The notes: generated by a model from the letters alone, not told the origin. Shown: positions 1 through 6,410, numbered from the stretch's first letter. The stretch: DNA of 10,753 bases from an uncultured Oscillospiraceae bacterium (GCA_910585155.1 CAJUEC010000055.1:1-10753), one strand, 5' to 3'. Numbers and translations are program-made.

Positions 1-304
1 AGCGCTCCACCTCCACGGTGAAGTCCACGTGGCCCGGGGTGTCGATGATGTTGATCCGGGTCTGGGGGAACTGGTCCTTGGTGCCCTTCCAATAGCAGGT
101 GGTGGCGGCGGAGGTGATGGTGATGCCGCGCTCCTGCTCCTGAGCCATCCAGTCCATGGTGGCGGTGCCGTCATGGGTCTCACCGATTTTGTAGTTCACG
201 CCGGTGTAGTAGAGGATGCGCTCGGTGGTGGTGGTCTTACCGGCGTCGATGTGGGCCATGATGCCGATATTACGGGTATTTTCCAGTGTAACTTTTCTTG
301 CCAT
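1..304 (-). CDS. fusA: Elongation factor G, N-terminal 101 codons (runs off the left edge)
   Basis: Translocation GTPase of the ribosome, cytoplasmic. The visible part is the start of the G domain: the P-loop AHIDAGKTTTT at residues 17-27, the switch-I region ending in ERGITITSA (58-66), and the G3 motif DTPGH at 88-92. The start is the ATG at 304, with a GGAGGC ribosome binding site at 318-323. It lies only 23 bases downstream of the rpsG stop, the usual order rpsL-rpsG-fusA of the str operon, so it is almost certainly co-transcribed with the ribosomal genes. The remaining roughly 590 residues are outside the window. The residues seen fit the family closely. Confidence 0.97.
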   Translation of the reverse strand, partial: MARKVTLENTRNIGIMAHIDAGKTTTTERILYYTGVNYKIGETHDGTATMDWMAQEQERGITITSAATTCYWKGTKDQFPQTRINIIDTPGHVDFTVEVER

Positions 305-327
305 ATTGGTTCAGTCTGCCTCCGTCC

Positions 328-798
328 TTACCAGCGGTAGTGGGCGAACGCCTTGTTGGCCTCGGCCATCTTGTGGGTGTCCTCCCGCTTCTTCACGGCG
401 GAGCCGGTGTTGTTAGCCGCGTCCATGATCTCGCCGGCCAGCCGCTCCTTCATGGTCTTCTCACCGCGGTTGCGGGAGTAGCTGGTCAGCCAGCGCAGAC
501 CCAGGGTCTGACGGCGCTCGGGGCGGACCTCCATGGGAACCTGATAGGTGGAGCCGCCCACACGGCGGGACTTGGTCTCCAGGGACGGCATGATGTTTTC
601 AATGGCGGTGGTGAAGACCTCAAGGGGCTCCTTGCCGGTCTTATCCTTGATGATGTCAAAGGCGCCGTAGACGACCTTCTGGGCAACGCCCTTCTTGCCG
701 TCCAGCATGATGCTGTTGACGAGCTTAGTGACTAAGACGGAATTATACAGCGGGTCGGGCAGAACTTCCCGCTTGGGTACGTTTCCTCTTCTGGGCAC
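328..798 (-). CDS. rpsG: 30S ribosomal protein S7
   Basis: Primary 16S rRNA binding protein that nucleates assembly of the 30S head. The protein has 156 residues, the normal bacterial length, and begins MPRRGNVPKREVLPDP. The conserved block SRRVGGSTYQVPMEVRP and the C-terminal NKAFAHYRW are present. The start is a GTG at 796-798, supported by the strong site AAGGAGGG at 806-813 with a 7-base spacer; no ATG in this frame fits as well. It is the third gene of the str operon, with fusA following closely. Upstream it is separated from rpsL by 325 bases, far more than is usual for this pair. Confidence 0.98.
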   Translation of the reverse strand: MPRRGNVPKREVLPDPLYNSVLVTKLVNSIMLDGKKGVAQKVVYGAFDIIKDKTGKEPLEVFTTAIENIMPSLETKSRRVGGSTYQVPMEVRPERRQTLGLRWLTSYSRNRGEKTMKERLAGEIMDAANNTGSAVKKREDTHKMAEANKAFAHYRW

Positions 799-855
799 TT
801 CGCTTCCCTCCTTCTATAAAAAATTAGAATTCATAGGTACTCGAAGCTTCGACCG

Positions 856-1004
856 GCGTCTCATTGCGCCATGCTTCGTCGCGGAAACCTGCGCGGCGGG
901 TCACATACACAAAGCATGCTCCCCTTGCTCAGGACCCCGCTCCTCGCCTGACGCCGCGATACTTGGCCGAAAAAAACCTCGCGTAACGTGCCTGTCCGAG
1001 ACGC
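856..1004. repeat. Possible inserted or structured element in the rpsL-rpsG spacer
   Basis: The 325-base spacer 799-1123 has no convincing gene. It holds a segment closed by a perfect 7-bp inverted repeat, GCGTCTC at 856-862 and GAGACGC at 998-1004. To its left is a 12-bp perfect palindrome TCGAAGCTTCGA (841-852). To its right are two small hairpins: GCAAGGC/GCCTTGC (1031-1037, 1043-1049) and TGCGC/GCGCA (1047-1051, 1056-1060). A 49-codon minus-strand frame (861-1010) crosses it but has no ribosome binding site, so I do not call it a gene. It could be a dispersed repeat, a small structured RNA inside the operon transcript, or just a long spacer. With one copy visible I cannot decide. Confidence 0.35.
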
Positions 1005-1123
1005 ACCCATAAAATATAGGTAAACGCTCGGCAAGGCGGTTTGCCTTGCGCGTGTGCGCAAAACTCGTTGTGGGCTGGGGCGATGGAGACATCGGCCCCT
1101 GCAGAAATAATTTTCCAGGAAAA

Positions 1124-1549
1124 TTACTTCTTCTTGGCAGCCTTGGGCCGCTTGGCGCCGTACTTGGAGCGGGCCTGCATCCGGCCGTTGACGCCCTGGG
1201 TGTCCAGCGTGCCGCGGATGATGTGGTAACGAACGCCGGGCAGGTCCTTGACACGGCCGCCGCGGATCATGACCACAGAGTGCTCCTGCAGGTTGTGGCC
1301 CACGCCGGGGATATAGGCGGTGACCTCGTAGCCGTTGGTCAGGCGCACACGGGCGATCTTACGCAGCGCGGAGTTCGGCTTCTTCGGAGTGGAGGTACGA
1401 ACGGCGGTGCACACGCCCCGCTTCTGGGGAGAGGGCAGGTCGGTCTCCTTGTTCTTCAGGGTGTTGAGGCCGTGCTGCATGGCGGGAGAGTTGGACTTGT
1501 AGGTGCTCTTCTCGCGGCCCTTGCGGACCAGTTGGTTAAAAGTAGGCAT
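1124..1549 (-). CDS. rpsL: 30S ribosomal protein S12
   Basis: Decoding-centre protein of the small subunit. It has 141 residues, with the roughly 13-residue insertion after residue 25 that marks the Gram-positive form (E. coli S12 is about 124). The motif TPKKPNSALRK is at 54-64 and GGRVKDLPGVRYH at 97-109. The lysines at the known streptomycin-resistance sites (56/57 and 101 here) are wild type, so no rpsL-based resistance is expected. The ATG start at 1547-1549 is preceded by an AAAGGAGGAG-type site. The gene lies 115 bases downstream of the L7Ae-like gene and is probably read from the promoter at 1954-1982. Confidence 0.98.
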   Translation of the reverse strand: MPTFNQLVRKGREKSTYKSNSPAMQHGLNTLKNKETDLPSPQKRGVCTAVRTSTPKKPNSALRKIARVRLTNGYEVTAYIPGVGHNLQEHSVVMIRGGRVKDLPGVRYHIIRGTLDTQGVNGRMQARSKYGAKRPKAAKKK

Positions 1550-1664
1550 GATTCTCCTCCTTTCAATGAATATATATTTTAACGAACCATCCGAAGATTA
1601 TTCGCTAAAACCGAAAAAATTCTGTGGGACGGCGGGTTTGCGCCCGAGGGGACCGTGTCCGCCC

Positions 1665-1916
1665 CTACGCGCCGCTGTTCAGCGCGGCGGCCACCGCCGC
1701 GCCCACCGCGATGCCGCAGGCCTGTCCCAGGGCCCTCATGGACTGGGTCCAGACGGTTTCCACGCCCAGCTCCTGTGCCTGGAGCTCCAGGGGGCGGGTG
1801 AGCTGGGGGTCTGCGTCCTGGGCCAGATAGACGCGCCTGGCCTGGCCGTTTGCCAGCGCCCGGCGGACCTGCTTAACCCCCACGACCTTGGCCGCATTCT
1901 CCAGTTCCTTCAGCAC
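1665..1916 (-). CDS. L7Ae/L30e-family ribosomal-type protein (YbxF/RplGB-like)
   Basis: Small RNA-binding protein of 83 residues; the family includes B. subtilis YbxF, which binds kink-turn RNA and is likewise encoded just before rpsL. The sequence shows the family pattern: VVGVKQVRRALANGQARRVYLAQDAD followed by LGVETVWTQSMRALGQACGIAVGAA. I chose the GTG at 1914-1916 because it sits 8 bases after a clear AAGGGGGG site (1925-1932). The frame stays open upstream, but those codons lie across the promoter and are not translated. It is the first gene of the str operon here. After its stop, a GC-rich segment to about 1621 could form a weak hairpin before rpsL. Confidence 0.9.
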   Translation of the reverse strand: MLKELENAAKVVGVKQVRRALANGQARRVYLAQDADPQLTRPLELQAQELGVETVWTQSMRALGQACGIAVGAAVAAALNSGA

Positions 1917-1953
1917 GGGCCAAGCCCCCCTTCGCATATCAACGCAATTTGAA

Positions 1954-1982
1954 ATTATAGCACATGTTTCCCCCTGCGTCAA
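1954..1982 (-). promoter_or_regulatory. Promoter of the str operon (sigma-A type)
   Basis: On the minus strand TTGACG (1982-1977), a 17-base spacer and a perfect TATAAT (1959-1954) lie about 37 bases upstream of the GTG of the L7Ae-like gene. It is one of the best promoters in the window and makes the str genes independent of the upstream GNAT gene. Confidence 0.88.
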
Positions 1983-2024
1983 GCTGATTTTTCCCGTTTT
2001 TACCGGCTTTTCCGGGAAAGAGGC

Positions 2025-2055
2025 GGGGGCCGGCGCGTTTTTTGCGCCGGCCCCC
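2025..2055 (-). terminator. Strong hairpin after the GNAT gene, probable terminator
   Basis: A perfect 12-bp stem GGGGGCCGGCGC/GCGCCGGCCCCC (2025-2036 and 2044-2055) encloses a 7-base loop. It begins 20 bases after the stop of the GNAT gene and precedes the str promoter. There is no clean T-tract after the stem in the minus-strand direction, so intrinsic termination may be weak. A second weaker inverted repeat TTCCCG/CGGGAA lies at 1991-2018. Confidence 0.55.
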
Positions 2056-2075
2056 TCGAATTTTGTCAAGCGCGG

Positions 2076-3155
2076 TCAGCTCACCGCCATCACCAGCACC
2101 TGGCAGGGGTTCCACTCGTCCCACAGGGTGGGGAGGCACTCCAGCTCGGTGAAGCCCACCGCCCGGTAAAAGGCGTTGGTGCGGTCGTACTCGGGATAGC
2201 GCCCCTCCCGGACGGTTTTCACCTGGAGGAAGGTGTACCCCCGGGCTTTGACGTGGCGGTACAGCGCCTGGAACAGCCGCCGCCCCACCCCGGAGCGGTG
2301 CAGCTCCGGCCGGATGCCCATGACGTAGAGCTCCCCAGCTTTGGGGGCGGTCTCCTTCAGCGCGGCGAAGCCCACCGGCCTGCCGTCCGCCACCGCCGCC
2401 CAGAAGGGCAGCCCCCGGCTGACCCGGACGTACTCCGCCGTGCTGTCCGGCAGGCCGAACCAGTCGGGCAGGGAGGCCAGCACCGACGCGGCGATGGCCT
2501 CCCGCTCCTCGGGGTCCTCCACCGGGCGGACGCACACCGCCGCCCCGGGCCGGGCGCGGTACGCCTCAAAGGACTCCCGGTCCAGGCGGAAGGTGAGCCC
2601 ATCGTAGGTCCCGCCCCGGACCTGGCGGAGGCCCTTCTTGCGGCGGCACTCCCGGAAGCCCAGCTTTTCCGCCAGGGCGACCATGCGCACGTTGCCCGAC
2701 CAGGTCTGGGTGTACAGGTCCGTATAGCCCCCGTCCAGGTGGTAGCGGAGAAAGGCCGCCAGGGCCTGGGCCCCCCAGCCGCCGTTCCAGTAGGCGGGGT
2801 CGTGTATGTCCAGCCCCACCGCCCAGCGGGCCTTTTGGCGCTCCTCCTCGGTGGCGGGGGCCGTCTCCAGCCAGCTGCAGTCCCCGTCGATGCAGTAGCA
2901 GTTCACCGCCCCCAGGTGGACGCCGTCCCATGTGTCGATCTCCAGGCAGCGGCGGTGGTCTGGCTTGGGCCTGGCGATCCACTCCAGCTCCTTTTTGCGG
3001 TGGGCCTCCGGGTCGAAGGTCTTGAGCTCCTCCTCCGTCTCCCAGGGGGCGTCCCACAGGGCCCACTCAGTCTGCACGGTGTTCCAGCGGATCTCGTCGT
3101 CGATGTCGCGCTCCTCCATGTCCCGCAGGACGATGTTTTGGTACTTGAGTTCCAT
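2076..3155 (-). CDS. Tandem GNAT-fold N-acetyltransferase (two domains)
   Basis: Predicted cytoplasmic acetyl-CoA-dependent acetyltransferase of 359 residues made of two GNAT domains. Domain 1 (about 1-200) resembles the RimJ/RimL type: an acetyl-CoA loop around WNGGWGAQAL (123-132) and TWSGNVRMVALAEKLGF (151-167). Domain 2 (about 206-359) has the classic motif A, VMGIRPELHRSGVGRRLF (278-295), and the motif B tyrosine in NAFYRAVGF (327-335). Family length for one domain is about 150-180, so this is a fusion. The substrate cannot be read from sequence; small molecule, protein N-terminus or antibiotic are all possible. I chose the ATG at 3155 because GGAGGA lies 10 bases upstream; a TTG six codons earlier overlaps that site. 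The gene has its own promoter and an unusual leader (see 3167-3238). Confidence 0.9.
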   Translation of the reverse strand: MELKYQNIVLRDMEERDIDDEIRWNTVQTEWALWDAPWETEEELKTFDPEAHRKKELEWIARPKPDHRRCLEIDTWDGVHLGAVNCYCIDGDCSWLETAPATEEERQKARWAVGLDIHDPAYWNGGWGAQALAAFLRYHLDGGYTDLYTQTWSGNVRMVALAEKLGFRECRRKKGLRQVRGGTYDGLTFRLDRESFEAYRARPGAAVCVRPVEDPEEREAIAASVLASLPDWFGLPDSTAEYVRVSRGLPFWAAVADGRPVGFAALKETAPKAGELYVMGIRPELHRSGVGRRLFQALYRHVKARGYTFLQVKTVREGRYPEYDRTNAFYRAVGFTELECLPTLWDEWNPCQVLVMAVS

Positions 3156-3166
3156 GCTTGAAAATT

Positions 3167-3213
3167 CCTCCAAATCAAATTTGGAGGGCGGATTTATCGG
3201 GCGCAGGCCCTCC
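3167..3213 (-). promoter_or_regulatory. Alternative hairpins controlling the GNAT ribosome binding site
   Basis: Three segments of the mRNA compete. Segment 3 (3175-3167, AUUUGGAGG) contains the GNAT ribosome binding site and pairs perfectly over 9 bp with segment 2 (3187-3179, CCUCCAAAU) across a 3-base loop, hiding the site. Segment 2 can instead pair over 8 bp with segment 1 (UGGAGGGC, 3214-3207) inside the leader ORF, across a 17-base loop, through GCCCUCCA (3189-3182). Both pairings use the same CCUCC, so they exclude each other. The arrangement resembles translational attenuators of erm and cat genes. The pairings are seen directly; the switching is inferred. Confidence 0.65.
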
Positions 3214-3238
3214 AGCCGCGCGCGGTGTTGTTTTTCAT
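3194..3238 (-). CDS. Leader peptide ORF, 14 codons, upstream of the GNAT gene
   Basis: Short ORF reading MKNNTARGWRACAR followed by TAA. It starts at the ATG at 3236-3238, preceded at somewhat long distance by GAAAGGGG. It begins about 30 bases after the predicted transcription start and ends only a few bases before the stem that hides the GNAT ribosome binding site. A ribosome on its last codons would cover segment 2 and open the site, while translation through codons 9-11 would block segment 1. This position is what a regulatory leader peptide needs. Being so short it has no homology support, and coding status rests on placement alone. Confidence 0.5.
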   Translation of the reverse strand: MKNNTARGWRACAR

Positions 3239-3274
3239 AATTGGTATCTGCCCCTTTCTGTATAAGATGGAACG

Positions 3275-3303
3275 ATCATATCACATCCGACCCCAAAAGG
3301 CAA
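3275..3303 (-). promoter_or_regulatory. Promoter of the GNAT transcript
   Basis: TTGCCT (3303-3298), a 17-base spacer and TATGAT (3280-3275) on the minus strand. It lies just after the terminator of the HTH-TPR gene and predicts a start near 3268, giving a leader of about 113 bases before the GNAT ATG. Confidence 0.75.
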
Positions 3304-3304
3304 G

Positions 3305-3341
3305 AAAAAGGCCGCGCAGACTATGCCCGCGCGGCCTTTTT
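3305..3341 (-). terminator. Intrinsic terminator of the HTH-TPR gene
   Basis: Stem GGCCGCGC/GCGCGGCC (3310-3317 and 3329-3336) with an 11-base loop, flanked by A5 and T5, starting one base after the HTH-TPR stop codon. The symmetry means it could stop transcription from either strand. Confidence 0.9.
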
Positions 3342-3342
3342 G

Positions 3343-4365
3343 TCACAGCGCCTTCAGCCGGTTGATCTCCCGGCGCACCTTGTCCACCGTCTCGCCGGTG
3401 CGGGTGTCCCACTGCTCTGCCAGCACGGCGACCTCCTCCTCCAGCGCGGCCACCGCCCCTGGGATATCCCCCTCCAGCTGGCACACCTGGGCGATGGATT
3501 CCAGGCTGTCCACATATTTGGGCTCAGGCTGGAGCTCGAAGGCCCGGCGGTAGTTCTCCTTCGCCTCGCCGTACCGCCCGGCGCGGGCCATTACGTCCCC
3601 CATGGACCACCAGACGCTCCACTCGCCGGGCCAGTCCCGGCACATCTGCTCCCAGATGGCCATGGCCCCCTCCCGGTCGCCGGCGGCCTGGGCGATGAGC
3701 CCCCGGTACAGCGGCGTGCGGAAGGTGCCGTCCACCGGCTCCATACGCCCAAGCCACGCCTTGGCCTCCTCCAGCCGCCCGTCGTCGATGAGCTGGTCCA
3801 GCAGCCACATATAGCCGCCCCGGCAGTCCGGGTTCTTCTCCAAAAACCCCTCGTACCAGCGGATCAGCTCCCGGTGGTTGGTATAGCACCAGTCGGCCAG
3901 CCTGCCCCCCATGGCGTGGACCAGCTCGTCGTGGGCGCCCTTGCTCATGGGGTCCCGGGCCAGGGAGTCGCGGGCGTACTGGGCCGCCCGGGCCCGGTGC
4001 TCGTCCGCCAGGTGGTTTTCCAGGTCGGACAGCAGCTCGTGGGGGCGGCCGTTGTCCGGCTCCCGCCGGGCCTTTTCCAGCAGGAACGCCCGGTCAACCT
4101 CCACCACTGCCGGGTCCAGCACCCGCTCATCCCACAGCATATTTTGAATACGCTCCATCCGGGTTTCATCGGACAGGGCGAACAGCGCGTCGATGGTCAC
4201 GCCGAAGTAGGCGGAGATGGCGGGCAGCAGCTGTATATCGGGCAGGGCGGCCTCCCGCTCCCACTTACTCACTGCCTGGGGGCTGACGCCCAGCTGCTCC
4301 GCCAGAACCTCCTGGGTCACGCCCCGCTGGAGGCGCAGGGTCTTGATCTGAGTTCCCAATTCCAT
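3343..4365 (-). CDS. XRE-family HTH regulator with C-terminal TPR-like repeats
   Basis: Predicted DNA-binding regulator of 340 residues. Residues 5-60 form an XRE helix-turn-helix: LRLQRGVTQEVLAEQLGVS, then PQAVSKWEREAALPDIQLLP. Residues from about 90 to 330 are helical repeats of TPR type, clearest at 215-280 (YRGLIAQAAGDREGAMAIWE, GDVMARAGRYGEAKENYRRA). This layout is seen in Firmicute regulators that sense peptides or other small signals through the repeats, but the ligand here is unknown. The ATG at 4365 follows a GGGAGG site by 8 bases; a GTG ten codons earlier is less likely. In the 119-base upstream spacer I see a 10-bp palindrome CACTCGAGTG (4393-4402) and CAACC/GGTTG (4461-4473), but no convincing promoter. 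It may control the neighbouring PTS or GNAT gene; that is inference. Confidence 0.88.
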   Translation of the reverse strand: MELGTQIKTLRLQRGVTQEVLAEQLGVSPQAVSKWEREAALPDIQLLPAISAYFGVTIDALFALSDETRMERIQNMLWDERVLDPAVVEVDRAFLLEKARREPDNGRPHELLSDLENHLADEHRARAAQYARDSLARDPMSKGAHDELVHAMGGRLADWCYTNHRELIRWYEGFLEKNPDCRGGYMWLLDQLIDDGRLEEAKAWLGRMEPVDGTFRTPLYRGLIAQAAGDREGAMAIWEQMCRDWPGEWSVWWSMGDVMARAGRYGEAKENYRRAFELQPEPKYVDSLESIAQVCQLEGDIPGAVAALEEEVAVLAEQWDTRTGETVDKVRREINRLKAL

Positions 4366-4484
4366 ATTGTAAACCTCCCGGTTGTTGTCGTTCACTCGAG
4401 TGCAGCTTCAGCACACCTGAGTTTGCGGACAAAGGCAATGACCGGGTTTTCCAGCCGGGTCAACCAGAGGTTGCGCACAGCTTC

Positions 4485-5582
4485 TCAGTCCAGCGCCAGG
4501 TCTCCCTCACGGATCCACCCCATGCCGCGCAGCAGCAGCCCAAAGGCCCAGCACAGCACCGCCGGAAGGACAAAGGAGACGAGGATCAGCCCGGCCCACT
4601 GGAAGGCCCCGGGCTGAATGGCCGCTGCGCCGTTGGCCAGGGCCTGCTCGCTGGGGGCGATCCAGCCGGTCCACACGCCGATCTGCCCCACCAGCCCACA
4701 GGTGCCCATGCCGGCGGACACCGGGGGGCCGTTCATCTCCAGCTTGAACACGCAGGTGGCGATGGGCCCGGTGATGGCCGACGTGAGGATGGCGGGCAGC
4801 CAGATCCGGGGGTTCTTCACGATGTTGCCCATCTGCAGCATGGAGGTGCCGATGCCCTGGGACACCAGGCCGCCCCAGCCGTTCTCCCGGAAGGACAGCA
4901 CGGCGAAGCCCACCATGTTGGCGCAGCAGCCCGCCACCGCCGCGCCGCCTGCCAGCCCCGTCAGGCTGAACGCGGCGCAGATGGCGGCGGAGGAGATGGG
5001 CAGGGTGAGGGCCATGCCGATCACCACGCTGACCAGCACGCCCATGAGCAGGGGCTGCTCGTCGGTGGCCAGCCGGGTGACGCTGCCGATGGCGGTGGCG
5101 GCGGTGCCGATGGCGGGGGCCAGCAGGGCGGACAGCCCCACGCCGGCCAGAATGGTCACCAGCGGGGTGACGAGTATGTCCACTTTCGTCTCCTTGGACA
5201 CGGCCTTGCCGCACTCGGCGGCGATGATGGCGATGAACAGCACCGCCAGCGGCCCCCCCGCCCCCTTGCCGCCGTCCAGGGTGGTGCTGCCCAGGGCGTT
5301 GGCGGCGTAGCCCACCGTGGCCAGGGAGAACAGCACCATGGGCGGGGCTTTCAGTGCCCAGCCGATGGCCACCGCCATGGCCGCGCCGCTCATGGCGGAG
5401 GCGTAGCCCCCCACCTCCACCAGGAAGGGCAGCCCCGCCTGCTCCCCCAGGGTCTTGACGATGGTGCCGATGAGCAGGGAGCAGAACAGGCCCTGGGCCA
5501 TGGCCCCCAGGGCGTCGATGCCGTAGCGCTCGGCGGAGATGAGGATGTCCTTGCGCCTGAGAAACGCCTTAATTCTTTTCAT
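4485..5582 (-). CDS. PTS EIIC-like membrane transporter (PTS_EIIC_2 type)
   Basis: Polytopic inner-membrane protein of 365 residues with about ten hydrophobic stretches (for example 28-45, 62-77, 81-97, 111-123, 136-155, 177-197, 328-351). It resembles the EIIC family that includes stand-alone PTS sugar permease-like proteins: GGPLAVLFIAIIAAECGK (109-126), a glycine-rich core GLAGGAAVAGCCANMVGF (209-226) and KNPRIWLPAILTSAITGP (256-273). No EIIA or EIIB domain and no partner gene is nearby, so its substrate and whether it phosphorylates anything are unknown. The ATG at 5582 has only a modest site (GAGGGA). It is preceded by a near-consensus promoter and a 34-bp perfect palindrome, which suggests repressor control. 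Confidence 0.83.
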   Translation of the reverse strand: MKRIKAFLRRKDILISAERYGIDALGAMAQGLFCSLLIGTIVKTLGEQAGLPFLVEVGGYASAMSGAAMAVAIGWALKAPPMVLFSLATVGYAANALGSTTLDGGKGAGGPLAVLFIAIIAAECGKAVSKETKVDILVTPLVTILAGVGLSALLAPAIGTAATAIGSVTRLATDEQPLLMGVLVSVVIGMALTLPISSAAICAAFSLTGLAGGAAVAGCCANMVGFAVLSFRENGWGGLVSQGIGTSMLQMGNIVKNPRIWLPAILTSAITGPIATCVFKLEMNGPPVSAGMGTCGLVGQIGVWTGWIAPSEQALANGAAAIQPGAFQWAGLILVSFVLPAVLCWAFGLLLRGMGWIREGDLALD

Positions 5583-5609
5583 ATTGATCCCTCTGCTTTC
5601 TCAAAAAAC

Positions 5610-5643
5610 AGTCCGCACAGGTGTCATGACACCTGTGCGGACT
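5610..5643 (-). promoter_or_regulatory. 34-bp perfect palindrome: candidate operator and terminator
   Basis: The half-site AGTCCGCACAGGTGTCA (5610-5626) is followed directly by its exact reverse complement (5627-5643). It abuts the -10 box of the PTS promoter and spans the predicted start site, which is a normal place for a repressor operator. On the minus strand it is followed within two bases by T6 (5608-5603), so RNA reading in from the HTH gene upstream would form a terminator hairpin 54 bases after that gene's stop. Confidence 0.8.
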
Positions 5644-5672
5644 ATGATACAGGGGCAGGAGAAAAATGTCAA
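5644..5672 (-). promoter_or_regulatory. Promoter of the PTS EIIC-like gene
   Basis: Perfect TTGACA (5672-5667), a 17-base spacer and TATCAT (5649-5644) on the minus strand. The predicted start is near 5637, inside the left arm of the palindrome. It lies between the HTH gene stop and the PTS gene. Confidence 0.88.
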
Positions 5673-5697
5673 CTGTGTTTTTGACCAAAGTGGGCGC

Positions 5698-6354
5698 TCA
5701 GGGCTGTTGATTCCCCTTTTGATAGAGGTAGACCGCCAGCGCCGCCCCGGCCAGGACAATGAGCACGCCCACCACAAGGATCACCGTGGCGAAGCCCAGG
5801 AAGAAGCCCTCCACCCCGCCGAACGGGGAGCCGGCGGGGGCGTACCCCATCTGCTCCAGGATCTGCCGCTGCACCTCCGGCGAGACGCCGGCGGGGAACT
5901 GCACGCCGCTTCCGCCAAAGCCGAGAAGATCCGAGGACATCTGGCTGAACATGGCCCCGAAGCCCCACCGGGCCAGCGCCCCCACCAGGACGAAGCCCAG
6001 CCCGCTCAGGGCGATGCGCACCCCGGCCAGCCAGCCGTACCGCCGGACTAGCCTGCCGATGAGGCCGGTGGCCCGGTCAAAGCTGCCGGGGACGGGAGGG
6101 GCGGACGTGCCGGGCTCCTCCCGGGGCGGCGGGGTCTGCTCCCGGGCCCCGGCGGGCTCCCCCTCACTGAGCAGCTCGTCGGTGGTCACCCCGAAGGCCC
6201 GGGCCAGGGCCAGCAGCTTGTCCACCTCGGGGGTGGCGTCGCCCAGCTCCCACTTGCTCACCGCCTGCCGGGACACCCCCACCCGGGCGGCCAGCTCCTC
6301 CTGGGACAGCTTGGCCGCCTTTCTATAGTACAGAATTTTCTCGTTCAATTTCAC
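5698..6354 (-). CDS. XRE-family HTH regulator with two C-terminal membrane segments
   Basis: Predicted membrane-anchored regulator of 218 residues. Residues 5-62 are an XRE helix-turn-helix (KLSQEELAARVGVSRQAVSKWE, in two conserved halves, then DKLLALARAFGVTTDELL). A proline-rich linker follows (about 65-92). Two hydrophobic helices lie at about 108-129 and 184-211, separated by a polar loop of some 50 residues that would face outside if the HTH is in the cytoplasm. Such HTH-plus-membrane proteins are common in Clostridia; their signals are mostly unknown. I chose the GTG at 6352-6354, with AAGGAGGC at 6363-6370; the open frame further upstream crosses the promoter. It may regulate itself or the adjacent PTS gene (inference). 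Confidence 0.87.
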   Translation of the reverse strand: MKLNEKILYYRKAAKLSQEELAARVGVSRQAVSKWELGDATPEVDKLLALARAFGVTTDELLSEGEPAGAREQTPPPREEPGTSAPPVPGSFDRATGLIGRLVRRYGWLAGVRIALSGLGFVLVGALARWGFGAMFSQMSSDLLGFGGSGVQFPAGVSPEVQRQILEQMGYAPAGSPFGGVEGFFLGFATVILVVGVLIVLAGAALAVYLYQKGNQQP

Positions 6355-6379
6355 GAAAAACCGCCTCCTTCTTGCCCCC

Positions 6380-6410
6380 ATCATAGCAGAAAAATCGGTT
6401 GCGGGCAACC
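6380..6410 (-). promoter_or_regulatory. Promoter of the membrane HTH gene with an overlapping inverted repeat
   Basis: TTGCCC (6408-6403), a 17-base spacer and TATGAT (6385-6380). The -35 box lies inside the inverted repeat GGTTGC-GG-GCAACC (6397-6410). A second version, GCAACC-AAA-GGTTGC, is at 6431-6445. Two related inverted repeats at and just upstream of the promoter suggest an operator, possibly for autoregulation. Confidence 0.6.

Noticed and set aside
861..1061. Minus-strand frame of up to 66 codons in the rpsL-rpsG spacer
   Set aside because: No ribosome binding site before any start codon, Arg/Ser/Gly-rich composition typical of random GC-rich DNA; kept only as part of the spacer description.
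1617..1667. Possible dispersed repeat or attenuator between the L7Ae-like gene and rpsL
   Set aside because: The GC-rich words form only a bulged short stem and I cannot show a second copy in the window.
2253..3161. Plus-strand open frame of 302 codons
   Set aside because: Antisense shadow of the GNAT gene, whose motifs and start signals are clear; the translation is low-complexity and matches nothing I know.
4366..4484. Promoter for the HTH-TPR gene and terminator for the PTS gene
   Set aside because: Only weak -35 and -10 matches and no clean hairpin with T-tract; I could not support either.
3241..4617. Plus-strand open frame of 458 codons
   Set aside because: It lies opposite the HTH-TPR gene and part of the PTS gene, has no ribosome binding site, and its product is a biased Pro/Gly/Leu/His-rich sequence typical of an antisense shadow in GC-rich DNA.
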